From assembly GCF_002222055.1 (NCBI RefSeq), contig NZ_MUGS01000011.1, positions 1 to 64,000 of the forward strand: a DNA stretch of 64,000 nucleotides, written 5' to 3'. The position numbers and the translations under genes were made by a program. This DNA comes from Flavobacterium araucananum. GTDB taxonomy: Bacteria > Bacteroidota > Bacteroidia > Flavobacteriales > Flavobacteriaceae. This document shows positions 1 to 8,040 of the stretch, piece by piece. The notes under the pieces are model-generated. The model made no database searches, was not told the origin of the DNA, and saw only the letters and a list, made by a program, of their open reading frames with translations. How positions within the stretch are numbered: the stretch's first letter is position 1; each line of letters opens with the position of its first letter.

Positions 1-2358
1 GCAGCCAATACCAATGTAACACCAATAAAAACAGGACCACTGAGTATTGATGCCAATGGACAATTGACATTAGACGCTAATACACCATCGGGCACTTATA
101 CCATTACGTACCAAATTTGTGAAGAAGGCGCAAGCCCTGCCAATTGCGCCACAAATACCGCTACAGTTGTAGTAGGAAATACGCTTGTTGCCAATGTAGA
201 CAATACCTTTGCCAATCAAACCACATCAGGAACTACTACCGTTATTGGCGATGTTACAGCAAATGACACACTAAACGGACAACCTGTTACCGCAGCCAAT
301 ACCAATGTAACACCAATAAAAACAGGACCACTGAGTATTGATGCCAACGGTGAGTTGACATTAGATCCTAATACACCATCCGGCACTTATACCATTACGT
401 ACCAAATTTGTGAAGAAGGTGCAAACCCTGCCAATTGTGCCACAAACACCGCTACAGTTGTAGTAGGAAACACACTTGTTGCCAATACAGACAACACCTT
501 TGCCAATCAAACCACATCAGCGACTACTACCGTTATTGGCGATGTTACAGCAAACGATACCTTAAACGGACAACCTGTTACCGCAGCAAACACCAATGTA
601 ACGCCAATAAAAACAGGACCACTAAGTATTGATGCCAACGGACAATTGACATTAGACGCCAATACACCATCGGGCACTTATACCATTACGTACCAAATTT
701 GTGAAGAAGGCGCGAGCCCTGCCAATTGTGCCACAAATACCGCTACAGTTGTAGTTGCAAAAGGAACAATCATTGCCTTGACCGAGACTACACTTTCTAT
801 AAATGGTAGTATTGGAGGAACGACATTTTCATTAACAGATAATGATACCTTAAACGGAAATCCTGTTGTTATCAAAAATGATGCGGGAGGAGTAATCTTG
901 ACACCAGTAAGTGTACCTAAGGGATTAGTTTTAAATTTAGACGGAACAGTAAAAGTAGGTGCCGGAACTCCAATAGGTAATTATGAAATAATATACACAA
1001 TTTGCGAATATCTGGATCAAAATAATTGTTCAACCGTAAAAAGTTTTATCCCTGTTACAGCAGCTACTTTGCAGGCAAATAATGATAATGCAGGAACAGT
1101 AGATAGTAATAAAGGACAAACTTCGACAACGAGTGTATTTAATAATGATACATTAAACGGAGTATTGATTAATCCTTCGGATGTTATTTTAAGTACAGTT
1201 GTTTTTAATCCTAATTTAAATTTAAAATCAGACGGTACTATCGAAGTAAAGCCGGGAACACCTTCTGATGTTTATGAATTGACCTATCAAATTTGCGAAG
1301 TCTTAAATCCAACATTAAATTGTAGTCAGGCAGTTGTGAAGATTTCAGTAGTAAATTCTGTAGATCCTAACCCGCCAATAACACCATCGACACAAATTGT
1401 TCTAACCAATGATGGCTTAATAAACGTTGATGGAATAAATGGTTCGCTTGAGTTTATCAATGTTTTAGATAATGATTTACTAAAAGGGTCGCCAATTAAT
1501 GCCTTAGATATTGTGCTTTCAGACACACCAAAGAATCCTTATTTCGAATTTAATCCAGACGGAACTGTAAATGTAAAACCAAATACGCCAGGCGGAAATT
1601 ATAGCTTAACATATCAGGTTTGCGAGAAAGCAAATTTATCTAATTGTGCTACTGCAACGCTTGAAGTTTTTGTAGAAGTTCCTGCAATTGCAATCATAAA
1701 AACAGCAGTATTTAATGATGAAAACGCTAGTGGTTATGCAAATGCAGGCGAAACGATTACGTATAAATTTAAAGTAACCAATACAGGTAATGTTCCTTTA
1801 AGAGGTGTTACTGTTTTGGATCCTCTGCCGGGAGTTGTAGTTTCAGGACAACCAATAGATTTAGAAGTAAACGAATCTGACGAAAATAATTTTACAGCGA
1901 CTTATAAAATCACTCAAAACGATATCAATAAAGGTAGTGTAAGCAATCAGGCAACTGCAAAAGGAGCTAGTGACAAAGGAGTAGTTGTAGAAGATAAGTC
2001 AGATGATGAAAACAATGCAGGAGATAAACCTACAGTATTGCCTCTTAATGGTTGTATGATAAAAGTCTTTAATGCATTCTCGCCAAACGGAGATCAAAAA
2101 AACACCAGATTCTATATTCAGGGATTAGAATGTTATCCTGAAAATACAGTAGAAATTTATAACCGTTGGGGAGTTCTGGTTTACGATATTGACAATTATA
2201 ATAACGAAGACCGTGCTTTTAAAGGTTTCTCTGAAGGACGTACAACCGTAAAACAAGCTGATGGATTGCCTGTAGGAACCTATTTCTATATATTGAAATA
2301 CAAAGACAGTGCATCAATATCTCATGAACTTTCAGGTTATTTATATATTAACAAGTAA
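1..2358 (+). CDS. T9SS type B (gliding-associated CTD) repetitive surface adhesin, 5' end outside window
   Basis: The reading frame is open from base 1, so this is the C-terminal 785 residues of a larger protein. Residues 1-60 are the end of a repeat, followed by two complete 97-residue repeats (61-157 and 158-254), all nearly identical in DNA. Three diverged versions follow (about 255-560), each keeping the TYQICE...C cysteine pair and a NDTLNG-like motif. Next comes a DUF11-like segment (about 561-680; KVTNTGNVPL). The last ~100 residues (FSPNGDQKN, YNRWG, GTYFYILKY) match the gliding motility-associated C-terminal (type B T9SS sorting) domain. By family knowledge, such proteins are exported by T9SS and need a neighbouring SprF/PorP protein, which is the next gene. 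It is probably a SprB-like cell-surface adhesin; ligand unknown. Confident on class, not on role. Confidence 0.9.
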   Translation, partial: AANTNVTPIKTGPLSIDANGQLTLDANTPSGTYTITYQICEEGASPANCATNTATVVVGNTLVANVDNTFANQTTSGTTTVIGDVTANDTLNGQPVTAANTNVTPIKTGPLSIDANGELTLDPNTPSGTYTITYQICEEGANPANCATNTATVVVGNTLVANTDNTFANQTTSATTTVIGDVTANDTLNGQPVTAANTNVTPIKTGPLSIDANGQLTLDANTPSGTYTITYQICEEGASPANCATNTATVVVAKGTIIALTETTLSINGSIGGTTFSLTDNDTLNGNPVVIKNDAGGVILTPVSVPKGLVLNLDGTVKVGAGTPIGNYEIIYTICEYLDQNNCSTVKSFIPVTAATLQANNDNAGTVDSNKGQTSTTSVFNNDTLNGVLINPSDVILSTVVFNPNLNLKSDGTIEVKPGTPSDVYELTYQICEVLNPTLNCSQAVVKISVVNSVDPNPPITPSTQIVLTNDGLINVDGINGSLEFINVLDNDLLKGSPINALDIVLSDTPKNPYFEFNPDGTVNVKPNTPGGNYSLTYQVCEKANLSNCATATLEVFVEVPAIAIIKTAVFNDENASGYANAGETITYKFKVTNTGNVPLRGVTVLDPLPGVVVSGQPIDLEVNESDENNFTATYKITQNDINKGSVSNQATAKGASDKGVVVEDKSDDENNAGDKPTVLPLNGCMIKVFNAFSPNGDQKNTRFYIQGLECYPENTVEIYNRWGVLVYDIDNYNNEDRAFKGFSEGRTTVKQADGLPVGTYFYILKYKDSASISHELSGYLYINK
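181..762 (+). repeat. Two complete 291-bp tandem repeats inside the adhesin (a third partial copy at 1-180)
   Basis: The units start at 181 and 472 with a period of exactly 291 bp (97 codons) and differ by only scattered substitutions, many synonymous. The end of another unit occupies 1-180, so the array continues upstream. Such near-identity at DNA level implies recent duplication or ongoing gene conversion. The same region is prone to collapse in short-read assemblies. Confidence 0.95.
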
Positions 2359-2366
2359 AAAAATAT

Positions 2367-2399
2367 AAGCGGTTTCGTTAAACACAAAAACCGCTTTTT
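2367..2399 (+). terminator. Hairpin with T-run between adhesin and SprF-like gene
   Basis: AAGCGGTTT (2367-2375) pairs perfectly with AAACCGCTT (2388-2396) around a 12-nt loop, followed by Ts. It lies just after the adhesin stop and 15 bases before the next ATG. It could terminate most adhesin transcripts or attenuate read-through into the downstream partner genes. Confidence 0.7.
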
Positions 2400-2413
2400 A
2401 AAAGCCTTTTTAA

Positions 2414-3319
2414 ATGAAAAAGATAGTTTTAATTTTCATGTTTTTTACTGTTGTGTGTTCCGCACAGCAAGATTCTCAGTTTACGCAATACATGTATAAT
2501 ACCATTACTATAAATCCTGCTTATGCCGGTTCTCGCGGCGTATTGAGCGTTTTTGGATTATATCGTACACAATGGGTTGGACTTGACGGAGCACCGGAAA
2601 CAAGTACTTTTTCGGTAAACACACCATTGAGTAATACAAATCTGGGATTGGGAGTTTCTTTGGTAAATGATAAAATTGGACCAACCAATGAAAATACTTT
2701 ATCTGCGGATTTATCGTATAGTATTCCAACTTCTGAAACCTTCAAACTTTCTTTTGGAGTAAAAGCCACAGCGAATCTTTTTAATCTGGACGTTAATAAA
2801 TTAAGCTTTGAAAATCAGGATGATCCACAATTTCAAAATTTAAATAATAGAATTACGCCCAATGTTGGAGCCGGAGTATATTGGCATTCAGATAAAGCCT
2901 ATTTAGGATTATCAGTTCCTAATTTTATCGAGACAAACAGATACAACGATGATGATACTGCTATTTTTAAAGATAAAATAAATTACTATTTCATGGCAGG
3001 TTATGTTTTTGATGTTGATTACAATGTCAAATTCAAGCCGGCATTATTAACAAAAATGGTACAGGGAGCACCTTTGCAAGTTGATGTTTCCGGTAATTTT
3101 ATGTTCAATGACAAATTTGTAGTAGGGCTTGCCTACCGTTGGAGTGCCTCAGTAAGTGCGATGGCTGGTTTTCAGGTTACAGATGGTTTATATGTAGGAT
3201 ATGGTTATGATCATGAAACAACCAATCTAAGAAGGTACAATTCAGGATCGCATGAAATTTTCCTTCGTTTTGAGTTTTTTAATAACTATAGCAGAATTAC
3301 ATCACCAAGATTCTTTTAA
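2414..3319 (+). CDS. PorP/SprF family type IX secretion outer membrane protein
   Basis: 301 residues with a signal peptide (cleavage near CSAQ|QDSQ). The mature start has the family hallmark QFTQYMYN...INPAYAGSRG, followed by alternating beta-strand sequence typical of an outer membrane barrel ending in aromatic residues (RFEFFNNYSR). PorP/SprF proteins are known to be needed for secretion or surface attachment of type B CTD substrates encoded beside them. The position directly after a type B adhesin therefore makes this the likely dedicated partner. The downstream OmpA-type gene begins 15 bases later, so the two are probably co-transcribed. It is a paralogue, not necessarily the orthologue, of SprF, so no symbol is given. 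Confidence 0.92.
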   Translation: MKKIVLIFMFFTVVCSAQQDSQFTQYMYNTITINPAYAGSRGVLSVFGLYRTQWVGLDGAPETSTFSVNTPLSNTNLGLGVSLVNDKIGPTNENTLSADLSYSIPTSETFKLSFGVKATANLFNLDVNKLSFENQDDPQFQNLNNRITPNVGAGVYWHSDKAYLGLSVPNFIETNRYNDDDTAIFKDKINYYFMAGYVFDVDYNVKFKPALLTKMVQGAPLQVDVSGNFMFNDKFVVGLAYRWSASVSAMAGFQVTDGLYVGYGYDHETTNLRRYNSGSHEIFLRFEFFNNYSRITSPRFF

Positions 3320-3333
3320 AAAAAAAGTACTAC

Positions 3334-5334
3334 ATGAAAACCAAAAAATTAAACCTTACCATTTTGTTTTTACTGTTTTTTCTAAATGCAATTGCACAAA
3401 CTACAACTATAAAGGAGGCAAATGATAAATATGAAAAATACGCCTATGTCGATGCGATAAAGCTCTACGAAAGTGCCATAGAAAAAGGATTTAAAGACGA
3501 AAAAATACTTCAGCGCCTTGGTAATTCCTATTATTTTAATGGAGAATTGATACAGGCACTAAAATGGTATGAGGAATTGTTTGCGTTCAATGACCAACAA
3601 GAATCCGAATATTTGTACCGATATTCACAATGTTTAAAATCGAAAGGAGATTATGCAAAATCAGATGCAGTTTTAGATAAATTCAACCAAAAATTAACCA
3701 CAGATAAAAGAGGCGTTTTGTTTGAAGGCAACAAAAATTATTTAGAAGAAATAAAATATAACTCCGGACGATTTGAGATTGCCGATGCCGGAATTAATTC
3801 TAATTATTCAGATTACGGAAGTGCTATTTTAGGTAATAAATTAGTCTTTGCCTCTGCCAGAGATACCGGAACAGTGGTTAAGAAAAATTTTAAATGGACC
3901 AATAAATCCTTTACCAATTTATATACTGCCGAATTAATGTCTGATGGAAGCGTTGGGAATCCGCAGCGCTTTCAGAAAAAAGTAAATACAAAATTCAACG
4001 AATCAACTCCCGTTTTTACAAAAGATGGAAGAACAATGTATTTTACCCGAAACAATTTTTTGAACGGGAAACGAGGCAGAGACGAAAATAAGATTACACT
4101 ATTAAAACTCTATAAAGCCAATTTAATCGATGGCGAATGGAAAAACGTACAGGAACTTCCGTTCAATAGCGATCAATATAGTGTGGCACATCCTGCCTTA
4201 AGCACCGACGAGAAAACATTGTATTTTGCATCAGATATGCCTGGAACTTTAGGACAGTCTGATTTGTTTAAAGTAAAAATAAACAATGACGGAACCTTTG
4301 GCAAACCAGAAAATTTGGGCACTACGATTAATACCGAAGGAAGAGAAACTTTTCCTTTTATATCAGACGATAATGAACTTTATTTTGCCAGCGATGGTCG
4401 ACCGGGATTAGGCGGACTTGATGTTTTTGTGTCAAAAATAAATAAAGACGATTCTTATGATGAAATTCAAAACCTGGGGGAACCAATAAACAGCAAACAA
4501 GATGATTTTGCCTTTATAATAAATACCAAAAACAGAAACGGTTTCTTTTCTTCAAATAGAGAAAACGGACAAGGAGTTGATGATGTTTATCGATTTACAG
4601 AAACGCGCAGACTAATTTGCGAACAGGAATTAACAGGCAAAATTACAGATGTTGAAACAAATGAAATCCTTTCGAATGTAACCTTAATTTTGTTTGATGA
4701 AAACCGACAAAATGCCTTGCAGGTAGTATCGGATCAAAATGGTAATTATAGTTTTCCAAATGTAAGATGCGGTAAAAAATACACCATAAAGACCTCAAAA
4801 AACGATTATGAGATAAGAGAAATTTCGGTAGCCATAAAGCGAGGAACCGGAAAAACAATTTTACCTGTTTCTTTAGAAAAGAAAGCAATTCCGTTAGTCG
4901 CTAAAACGATAATGATAAAAACAGTATCCGTAAAATCAGTAATCATGAAACCTATTGCGGTAGGAACAGATTTGGCAAAAATACTGAATATTCCCATGAA
5001 CTTTTTTGACTTAGGCAAAGCAACAATCAGAAAAACCTCTGAGCCTCAATTGCAAAAAATCGTAGATATCTTAAAGCAATATCCAACATTAAAACTAGAT
5101 ATTCGCTCGCATACAGATAGCCGACAATCAGCCTCAAACAATATGATATTGTCAGAGAAACGAGCACAATCGACCAAAAACTGGCTTATTAGTAAAGGTG
5201 TCGATGGCAATCGCTTAACAGCAAAAGGATTTGGAGAAACACAATTGGTAAATAAATGTGCCGATGGTGTAAAATGTTCAGAAAAACAACATCAACAAAA
5301 CCGACGAAGCGAGTTTATTATTACCTATTTATAA
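3334..5334 (+). CDS. TPR / beta-propeller / carboxypeptidase-regulatory / OmpA peptidoglycan-binding protein (PorE-like)
   Basis: 666 residues with a signal peptide ending near NAIAQ|TTT. Domains in order: TPR-like helices (about 25-120, including YEKYAYVDAIKLYE and YYFNGELIQALKWYEE); WD40-like PD40 propeller repeats (about 150-430, for example PALSTDEKTLYFASD); a carboxypeptidase-regulatory-like beta-sandwich (about 435-515); and an OmpA-like domain (about 555-665) with IRSHTDSR and the C-terminal NRRSEF peptidoglycan-binding signature. This order matches PorE, the P. gingivalis T9SS protein that joins PorP to peptidoglycan. Unlike lipoprotein PorE, no lipobox Cys follows the signal peptide here. 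With the adjacent SprF-like gene it probably anchors the secretion partner to the wall. Confidence 0.88.
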   Translation: MKTKKLNLTILFLLFFLNAIAQTTTIKEANDKYEKYAYVDAIKLYESAIEKGFKDEKILQRLGNSYYFNGELIQALKWYEELFAFNDQQESEYLYRYSQCLKSKGDYAKSDAVLDKFNQKLTTDKRGVLFEGNKNYLEEIKYNSGRFEIADAGINSNYSDYGSAILGNKLVFASARDTGTVVKKNFKWTNKSFTNLYTAELMSDGSVGNPQRFQKKVNTKFNESTPVFTKDGRTMYFTRNNFLNGKRGRDENKITLLKLYKANLIDGEWKNVQELPFNSDQYSVAHPALSTDEKTLYFASDMPGTLGQSDLFKVKINNDGTFGKPENLGTTINTEGRETFPFISDDNELYFASDGRPGLGGLDVFVSKINKDDSYDEIQNLGEPINSKQDDFAFIINTKNRNGFFSSNRENGQGVDDVYRFTETRRLICEQELTGKITDVETNEILSNVTLILFDENRQNALQVVSDQNGNYSFPNVRCGKKYTIKTSKNDYEIREISVAIKRGTGKTILPVSLEKKAIPLVAKTIMIKTVSVKSVIMKPIAVGTDLAKILNIPMNFFDLGKATIRKTSEPQLQKIVDILKQYPTLKLDIRSHTDSRQSASNNMILSEKRAQSTKNWLISKGVDGNRLTAKGFGETQLVNKCADGVKCSEKQHQQNRRSEFIITYL

Positions 5335-5340
5335 AAAATA

Positions 5341-5374
5341 AAAACCCTTTTCTAAAGTTTAGAAAAGGGTTTTT
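5341..5374. terminator. Strong bidirectional terminator
   Basis: Bases 5341-5356 (AAAACCCTTTTCTAAA) are the exact reverse complement of 5358-5373, flanked by A and T runs on both sides. It sits between the OmpA-type gene (+) and the convergent small gene at 5413-5754 (-), and can serve both. Confidence 0.88.
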
Positions 5375-5412
5375 AGTTGAAAAAAAATGACACAATTGGT
5401 CTGTATCCTCAA

Positions 5413-5754
5413 TCATTTACTAATGTTTTGAGAATCGGTAACAAGTTTTTCAATAATATCACTTAAGAATTCAAATTGATCCATAGGAAACAACTGTAAT
5501 GCTTTTTCTAAAACAAGACTCACATTAATAGACGCATTATAATCGGTTTTTGAAATTTTATGAGCCTCGTGATCCAATGCCAAAATGCACAATTTTAGTA
5601 TGCTGGTAAAAGTACAGCCCAACTCATAATAATTTACAAACTTAATTTGAGCAATGTGATCTCCCGTATTATTATTCGTAGGACTTAAAGTATTGAAATA
5701 CTGAGCAGTCACTTTTCGAAGATTCTCTAATGTTTTAATTTCATTTGTTTCCAT
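5413..5754 (-). CDS. Conserved-looking hypothetical protein (113 aa)
   Basis: I do not recognise this family. The predicted protein is soluble, largely helical and acidic, with no signal peptide or membrane segment. A Bacteroidota -7 element (TACATTTG on the minus strand, 5779-5772) lies 17 bases upstream of the ATG, supporting a real gene. It is divergent from the XRE regulator at 5857, and a perfect palindrome overlaps the region where its -33 element would fall, so repression by that regulator is a reasonable inference. Function unknown. Confidence 0.7.
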   Translation of the reverse strand: METNEIKTLENLRKVTAQYFNTLSPTNNNTGDHIAQIKFVNYYELGCTFTSILKLCILALDHEAHKISKTDYNASINVSLVLEKALQLFPMDQFEFLSDIIEKLVTDSQNISK

Positions 5755-5771
5755 AATGGGATTTTTTTAAA

Positions 5772-5779
5772 CAAATGTA
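5772..5779 (-). promoter_or_regulatory. -7 promoter element of the small hypothetical gene
   Basis: The minus-strand reading is TACATTTG, an exact match to the Bacteroidota TAnnTTTG element, 17 bases upstream of the start codon at 5754. No clear TTG -33 box is present; that position falls inside the palindrome at 5795-5812. Confidence 0.65.
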
Positions 5780-5794
5780 CGAAAAACTTTAAAT

Positions 5795-5812
5795 AACATA
5801 CTATAGTATGTT
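5795..5812. promoter_or_regulatory. Perfect 18-bp palindrome, candidate operator for the XRE regulator
   Basis: AACATACTATAGTATGTT is identical to its own reverse complement. It lies between two divergent genes, one of which encodes a small helix-turn-helix protein, and covers the expected -33 region of the leftward promoter. XRE dimers commonly bind such sites, so autoregulation plus control of the leftward gene is inferred. Confidence 0.65.
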
Positions 5813-5856
5813 AAAAATGATAAATAGAAAACGCAAATTGTCTGAAATAAAATGAA

Positions 5857-6075
5857 GTGGATAAATCAGAAGAATTAAAGCGGTTAGGTGCTCGCATTAA
5901 AGAAGTTAGAAATTTAAAAGGACTATCACAAGCTAAATTGGGATTGTTGATTTTTAAAGATCAACAATCTATCCATAAAGTGGAAGCAGGTGAATTTAAT
6001 CCTACTTATCTTTATCTGCTAGCATTATGTAAAGGTTTAGATATGTCAATAAAAGAACTTCTTGATTTTGAGTAA
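5857..6075 (+). CDS. XRE-family helix-turn-helix transcriptional regulator (72 aa)
   Basis: This 72-residue protein is essentially a single HTH_3/Cro-C1 domain: LGARIKEVRNLKGLSQAKLG, then the recognition-helix region (QQSIHKVEAGEFNPT) and the final helix (LLALCKGLDMSIKELL). The start is GTG at 5857; the nearby ATG at 5852 is out of frame, and an in-frame stop at 5848 rules out an upstream start. Small single-domain XRE proteins are typical of controllers of restriction systems, toxin-antitoxin pairs or adjacent divergent genes. No obvious toxin or methylase is adjacent, only the unknown divergent gene. Confidence 0.85.
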   Translation: MDKSEELKRLGARIKEVRNLKGLSQAKLGLLIFKDQQSIHKVEAGEFNPTYLYLLALCKGLDMSIKELLDFE

Positions 6076-6127
6076 ATTCCAATTTTTTTAATTTTAAAGT
6101 AGCACATAACAAGATATGTTATTTGAG

Positions 6128-6275
6128 TTTTTTTCGTACGTAAATAATTGCCTGGATTTGGAATCATAATTCTTCCTAGATTTGAAAATGGGCTGAAAGC
6201 CCAAAATCAATAGCGTAGTGCATCGCACTACGAACTATATTAAACGTGGAAATCGCCCTGAAAGGGCAAAAGCAA
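6128..6275. repeat. REP-like repeat copy R1
   Basis: This block carries three perfect palindromes in a row: GGGCTGAAAGCCC (6190-6202), CGTAGTGCATCGCACTACG (6214-6232) and GCCCTGAAAGGGC (6255-6267). The whole block, starting at a T-run plus CGTAC, recurs with small changes at about 7015-7166 immediately before the transposase gene. It is probably a REP-like element mobilised by the neighbouring REP-associated transposase. Confidence 0.8.
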
Positions 6276-6352
6276 ATAAACATATTCAAAAAAATCTTTA
6301 GCTTTCTTAGAAACATAATATTTAAAATAGGACTAAGGTTTTCTTTGAGATT

Positions 6353-6935
6353 AGGCTTTTACCCTTTCAGGGTTAAAACTGCAATTGCCTTTTGATTCAT
6401 AGTGCTCCGCACTATACTTTTGCTAAGGCTCTTTCAGAGCAGGTTTTGCATGTTTATTGTTTTCATTTATAGCGCTCACCATGTTGCCATAGGCTTTTAC
6501 CCTTTCAGGGTTAAAACTGCAATTGTCTTTTGATTCATAGTGCTTCGCACCATGCTTTTGCTAGGGCTCTTTCAGAGCAGATTTTGAATGTTTATTATTT
6601 TCATTCGTAGTGCTCCGCACTATACTTTTGCTAAGGCTCTTTCAGAGTAGGTTTTGCATGTTTATTGTTTTCATTTATAGCGCTCACCATGTTGCCATAG
6701 GCTTTTACCCTTTCAGGGTTAAAACTGCAATTATATTTTGATTCGTAGTGCTCCGCACTATGCTTTTGCTAGGGCTCTTTCAGAGCAGATTTTGAATGTT
6801 TATTATTTTCATTCGTAGTGCTCCGCATTATGCTTTTGCTAAGGCTCTTTCAGAGCAGGTTTTGCATGTTTATTGTTTTCATTTGTAGTGCTCCGCACTA
6901 TGTTTTACTAAAGTTCTTTCAAAGTAGGGCTCTAA
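6353..6935. repeat. 70-bp modular REP-like array
   Basis: The motif AGTGCTCCGCACT or a close variant starts at 6401, 6539, 6609, 6747, 6817 and 6887, so spacings are 138, 70, 138, 70 and 70 bases. Two module types alternate: one with GCTCTTTCAGAGC (start sites above), and one starting AGCGCTCACCATG (6471 and 6679) that holds ACCCTTTCAGGGT. A partial second-type module opens the array at 6353. The modules resemble the reverse complement of the R1/R2 blocks. No ORF of note is present between 6076 and 7192; the space is filled by these repeats. Confidence 0.85.
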
Positions 6936-7014
6936 AATTCATGATTTAGAATCTGTTATCAAGGCAAAAAAGTTTTATAATCTCAAACAAGGACCTAATT
7001 AAGCATAATTATAG

Positions 7015-7166
7015 GTTTTTTCGTACTATATATTGTGTAGATTTGCATTCATAGTTCTTCTTATGTTTTGAAAATGGGCTGAAAGCCCAAAAATCAATAG
7101 CGTAGTGCATCGCACTACGAATCAAAATATTAAATGTGGAAATCGCCCTGAAAGGGCAAAAGCAAA
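7015..7166. repeat. REP-like repeat copy R2, directly upstream of the transposase
   Basis: This near copy of R1 has the same three palindromes at 7076-7088, 7101-7119 and 7145-7157. It ends about 27 bases before the transposase ATG at 7193, the usual position of REP elements relative to their REP-associated tyrosine transposase gene. Confidence 0.8.
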
Positions 7167-7192
7167 AAACAACAGTAATTAAAAATAATAAT

Positions 7193-7644
7193 ATGTCGCA
7201 ATCACTATCGAAAGTATATGTTCATTTGGTATTTAGTACCAAAGGGCGTTTCCCGTTTATTGACCATAATATACAGGAGAGTTATGGCAATACCTTGGCG
7301 GAATTTGTAAAGGATTGGAATGCAATCCAATTCAGATAGGAGGATATAAAGATCATGTCCATATACTATGTCTGTTATCTAAAAAGATTACTCAAATGAA
7401 ACTAGTAGAGGAAGTAAAAAAACATTCTTCAAAATGGATGAAAACAATAGACAATGATTATGCAAAATTTTATTGGCAAGATGGCTACGGTATATTTTCT
7501 GTCAATCCATCAGAAATAGAAAAAGTTGTACAATACATTAAAAACCAGGAAGAGCATCATAAAAAACGCGCATTCAAAGAAGAACTGGTTGTCTTTTTAA
7601 ATAAATACCAGGTAAAATATGATGAACGTTTCCTTTGGGATTAG
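7193..7644 (+). pseudogene. Frameshifted IS200-like REP-associated tyrosine transposase (Y1_Tnp/RAYT)
   Basis: The first segment (from ATG 7193) begins MSQSLSKVYVHLVFSTKGRF, typical of the Y1 transposase family. The other reading frame continues with GGYKDHVHILC, holding the HUH metal-binding motif, and later WQDGYGIFSVNPSEIEKV and YIKNQEEHH, where the catalytic Tyr of YIxxQ lies. The two parts join if one T is restored near 7282-7283, which changes ES|YGN into ESLWQYLGG, the expected family sequence. The repaired gene would encode 150 residues, the normal length. As read it cannot make a full transposase, so mobility is probably lost. It is embedded in REP-like repeats, as RAYT genes usually are. 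Confidence 0.85.
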
Positions 7645-7659
7645 GCTTTCATCCTTAAA

Positions 7660-7745
7660 GAGCTTTTACCAAAAAACATTTTTATTCATAGCTGCTCAAT
7701 ATGCTTTTTCTAAGGCTCTTTAAGAGCAGGTTTTGAATGTTTACG
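7660..7745. repeat. Decayed REP-like module after the transposase; rest of 7645-8040 holds nothing clear
   Basis: CTAAGGCTCTTTAAGAGCAG and following bases (about 7709-7742) match the first-type module of the 6353-6935 array with substitutions, so repeats flank the transposase on both sides. The remaining sequence to 8040 is AT-rich, shows no ORF, and contains only a weak TAACTTTA promoter-like stretch before the CBS gene. Confidence 0.6.
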
Positions 7746-8040
7746 ATTTGTAATTCGTTTCCAATACAAAAAAAGGTTTAATAATCTCAAATAAGCATCT
7801 GCTTAAGGAAAACAACCTTTCTAAACTTAGAAAATTTGTTTATTATTTGGAATAAATCTAAAACCATTAAAAAATGCTGCGATTTTCGTAAAAAAGTATT
7901 AAAATTCATTCATTTTTTTAAAGTAAAATTCCTTTATGGTAAAATTTAGATTATTATGTTTAAAATGAATGTGTTAAGTGTGGAAGTGTGTCGTTTATGT
8001 TCATTTTTTTTTAACTTTATAGATCTAAAATTTTTCAGAT

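Noticed and set aside
5857-6075. Restriction-modification controller or toxin-antitoxin unit
   Set aside because: No methylase, nuclease or recognisable toxin lies next to the HTH gene; kept only as a possibility.
6353-6935. CRISPR array
   Set aside because: The units are contiguous palindromic modules without unique spacers, and no cas genes are present.
7136-7192. Upstream in-frame start extending the transposase fragment
   Set aside because: The extension runs through the R2 palindrome and the family start (MSQSLSKVY) is at 7193.
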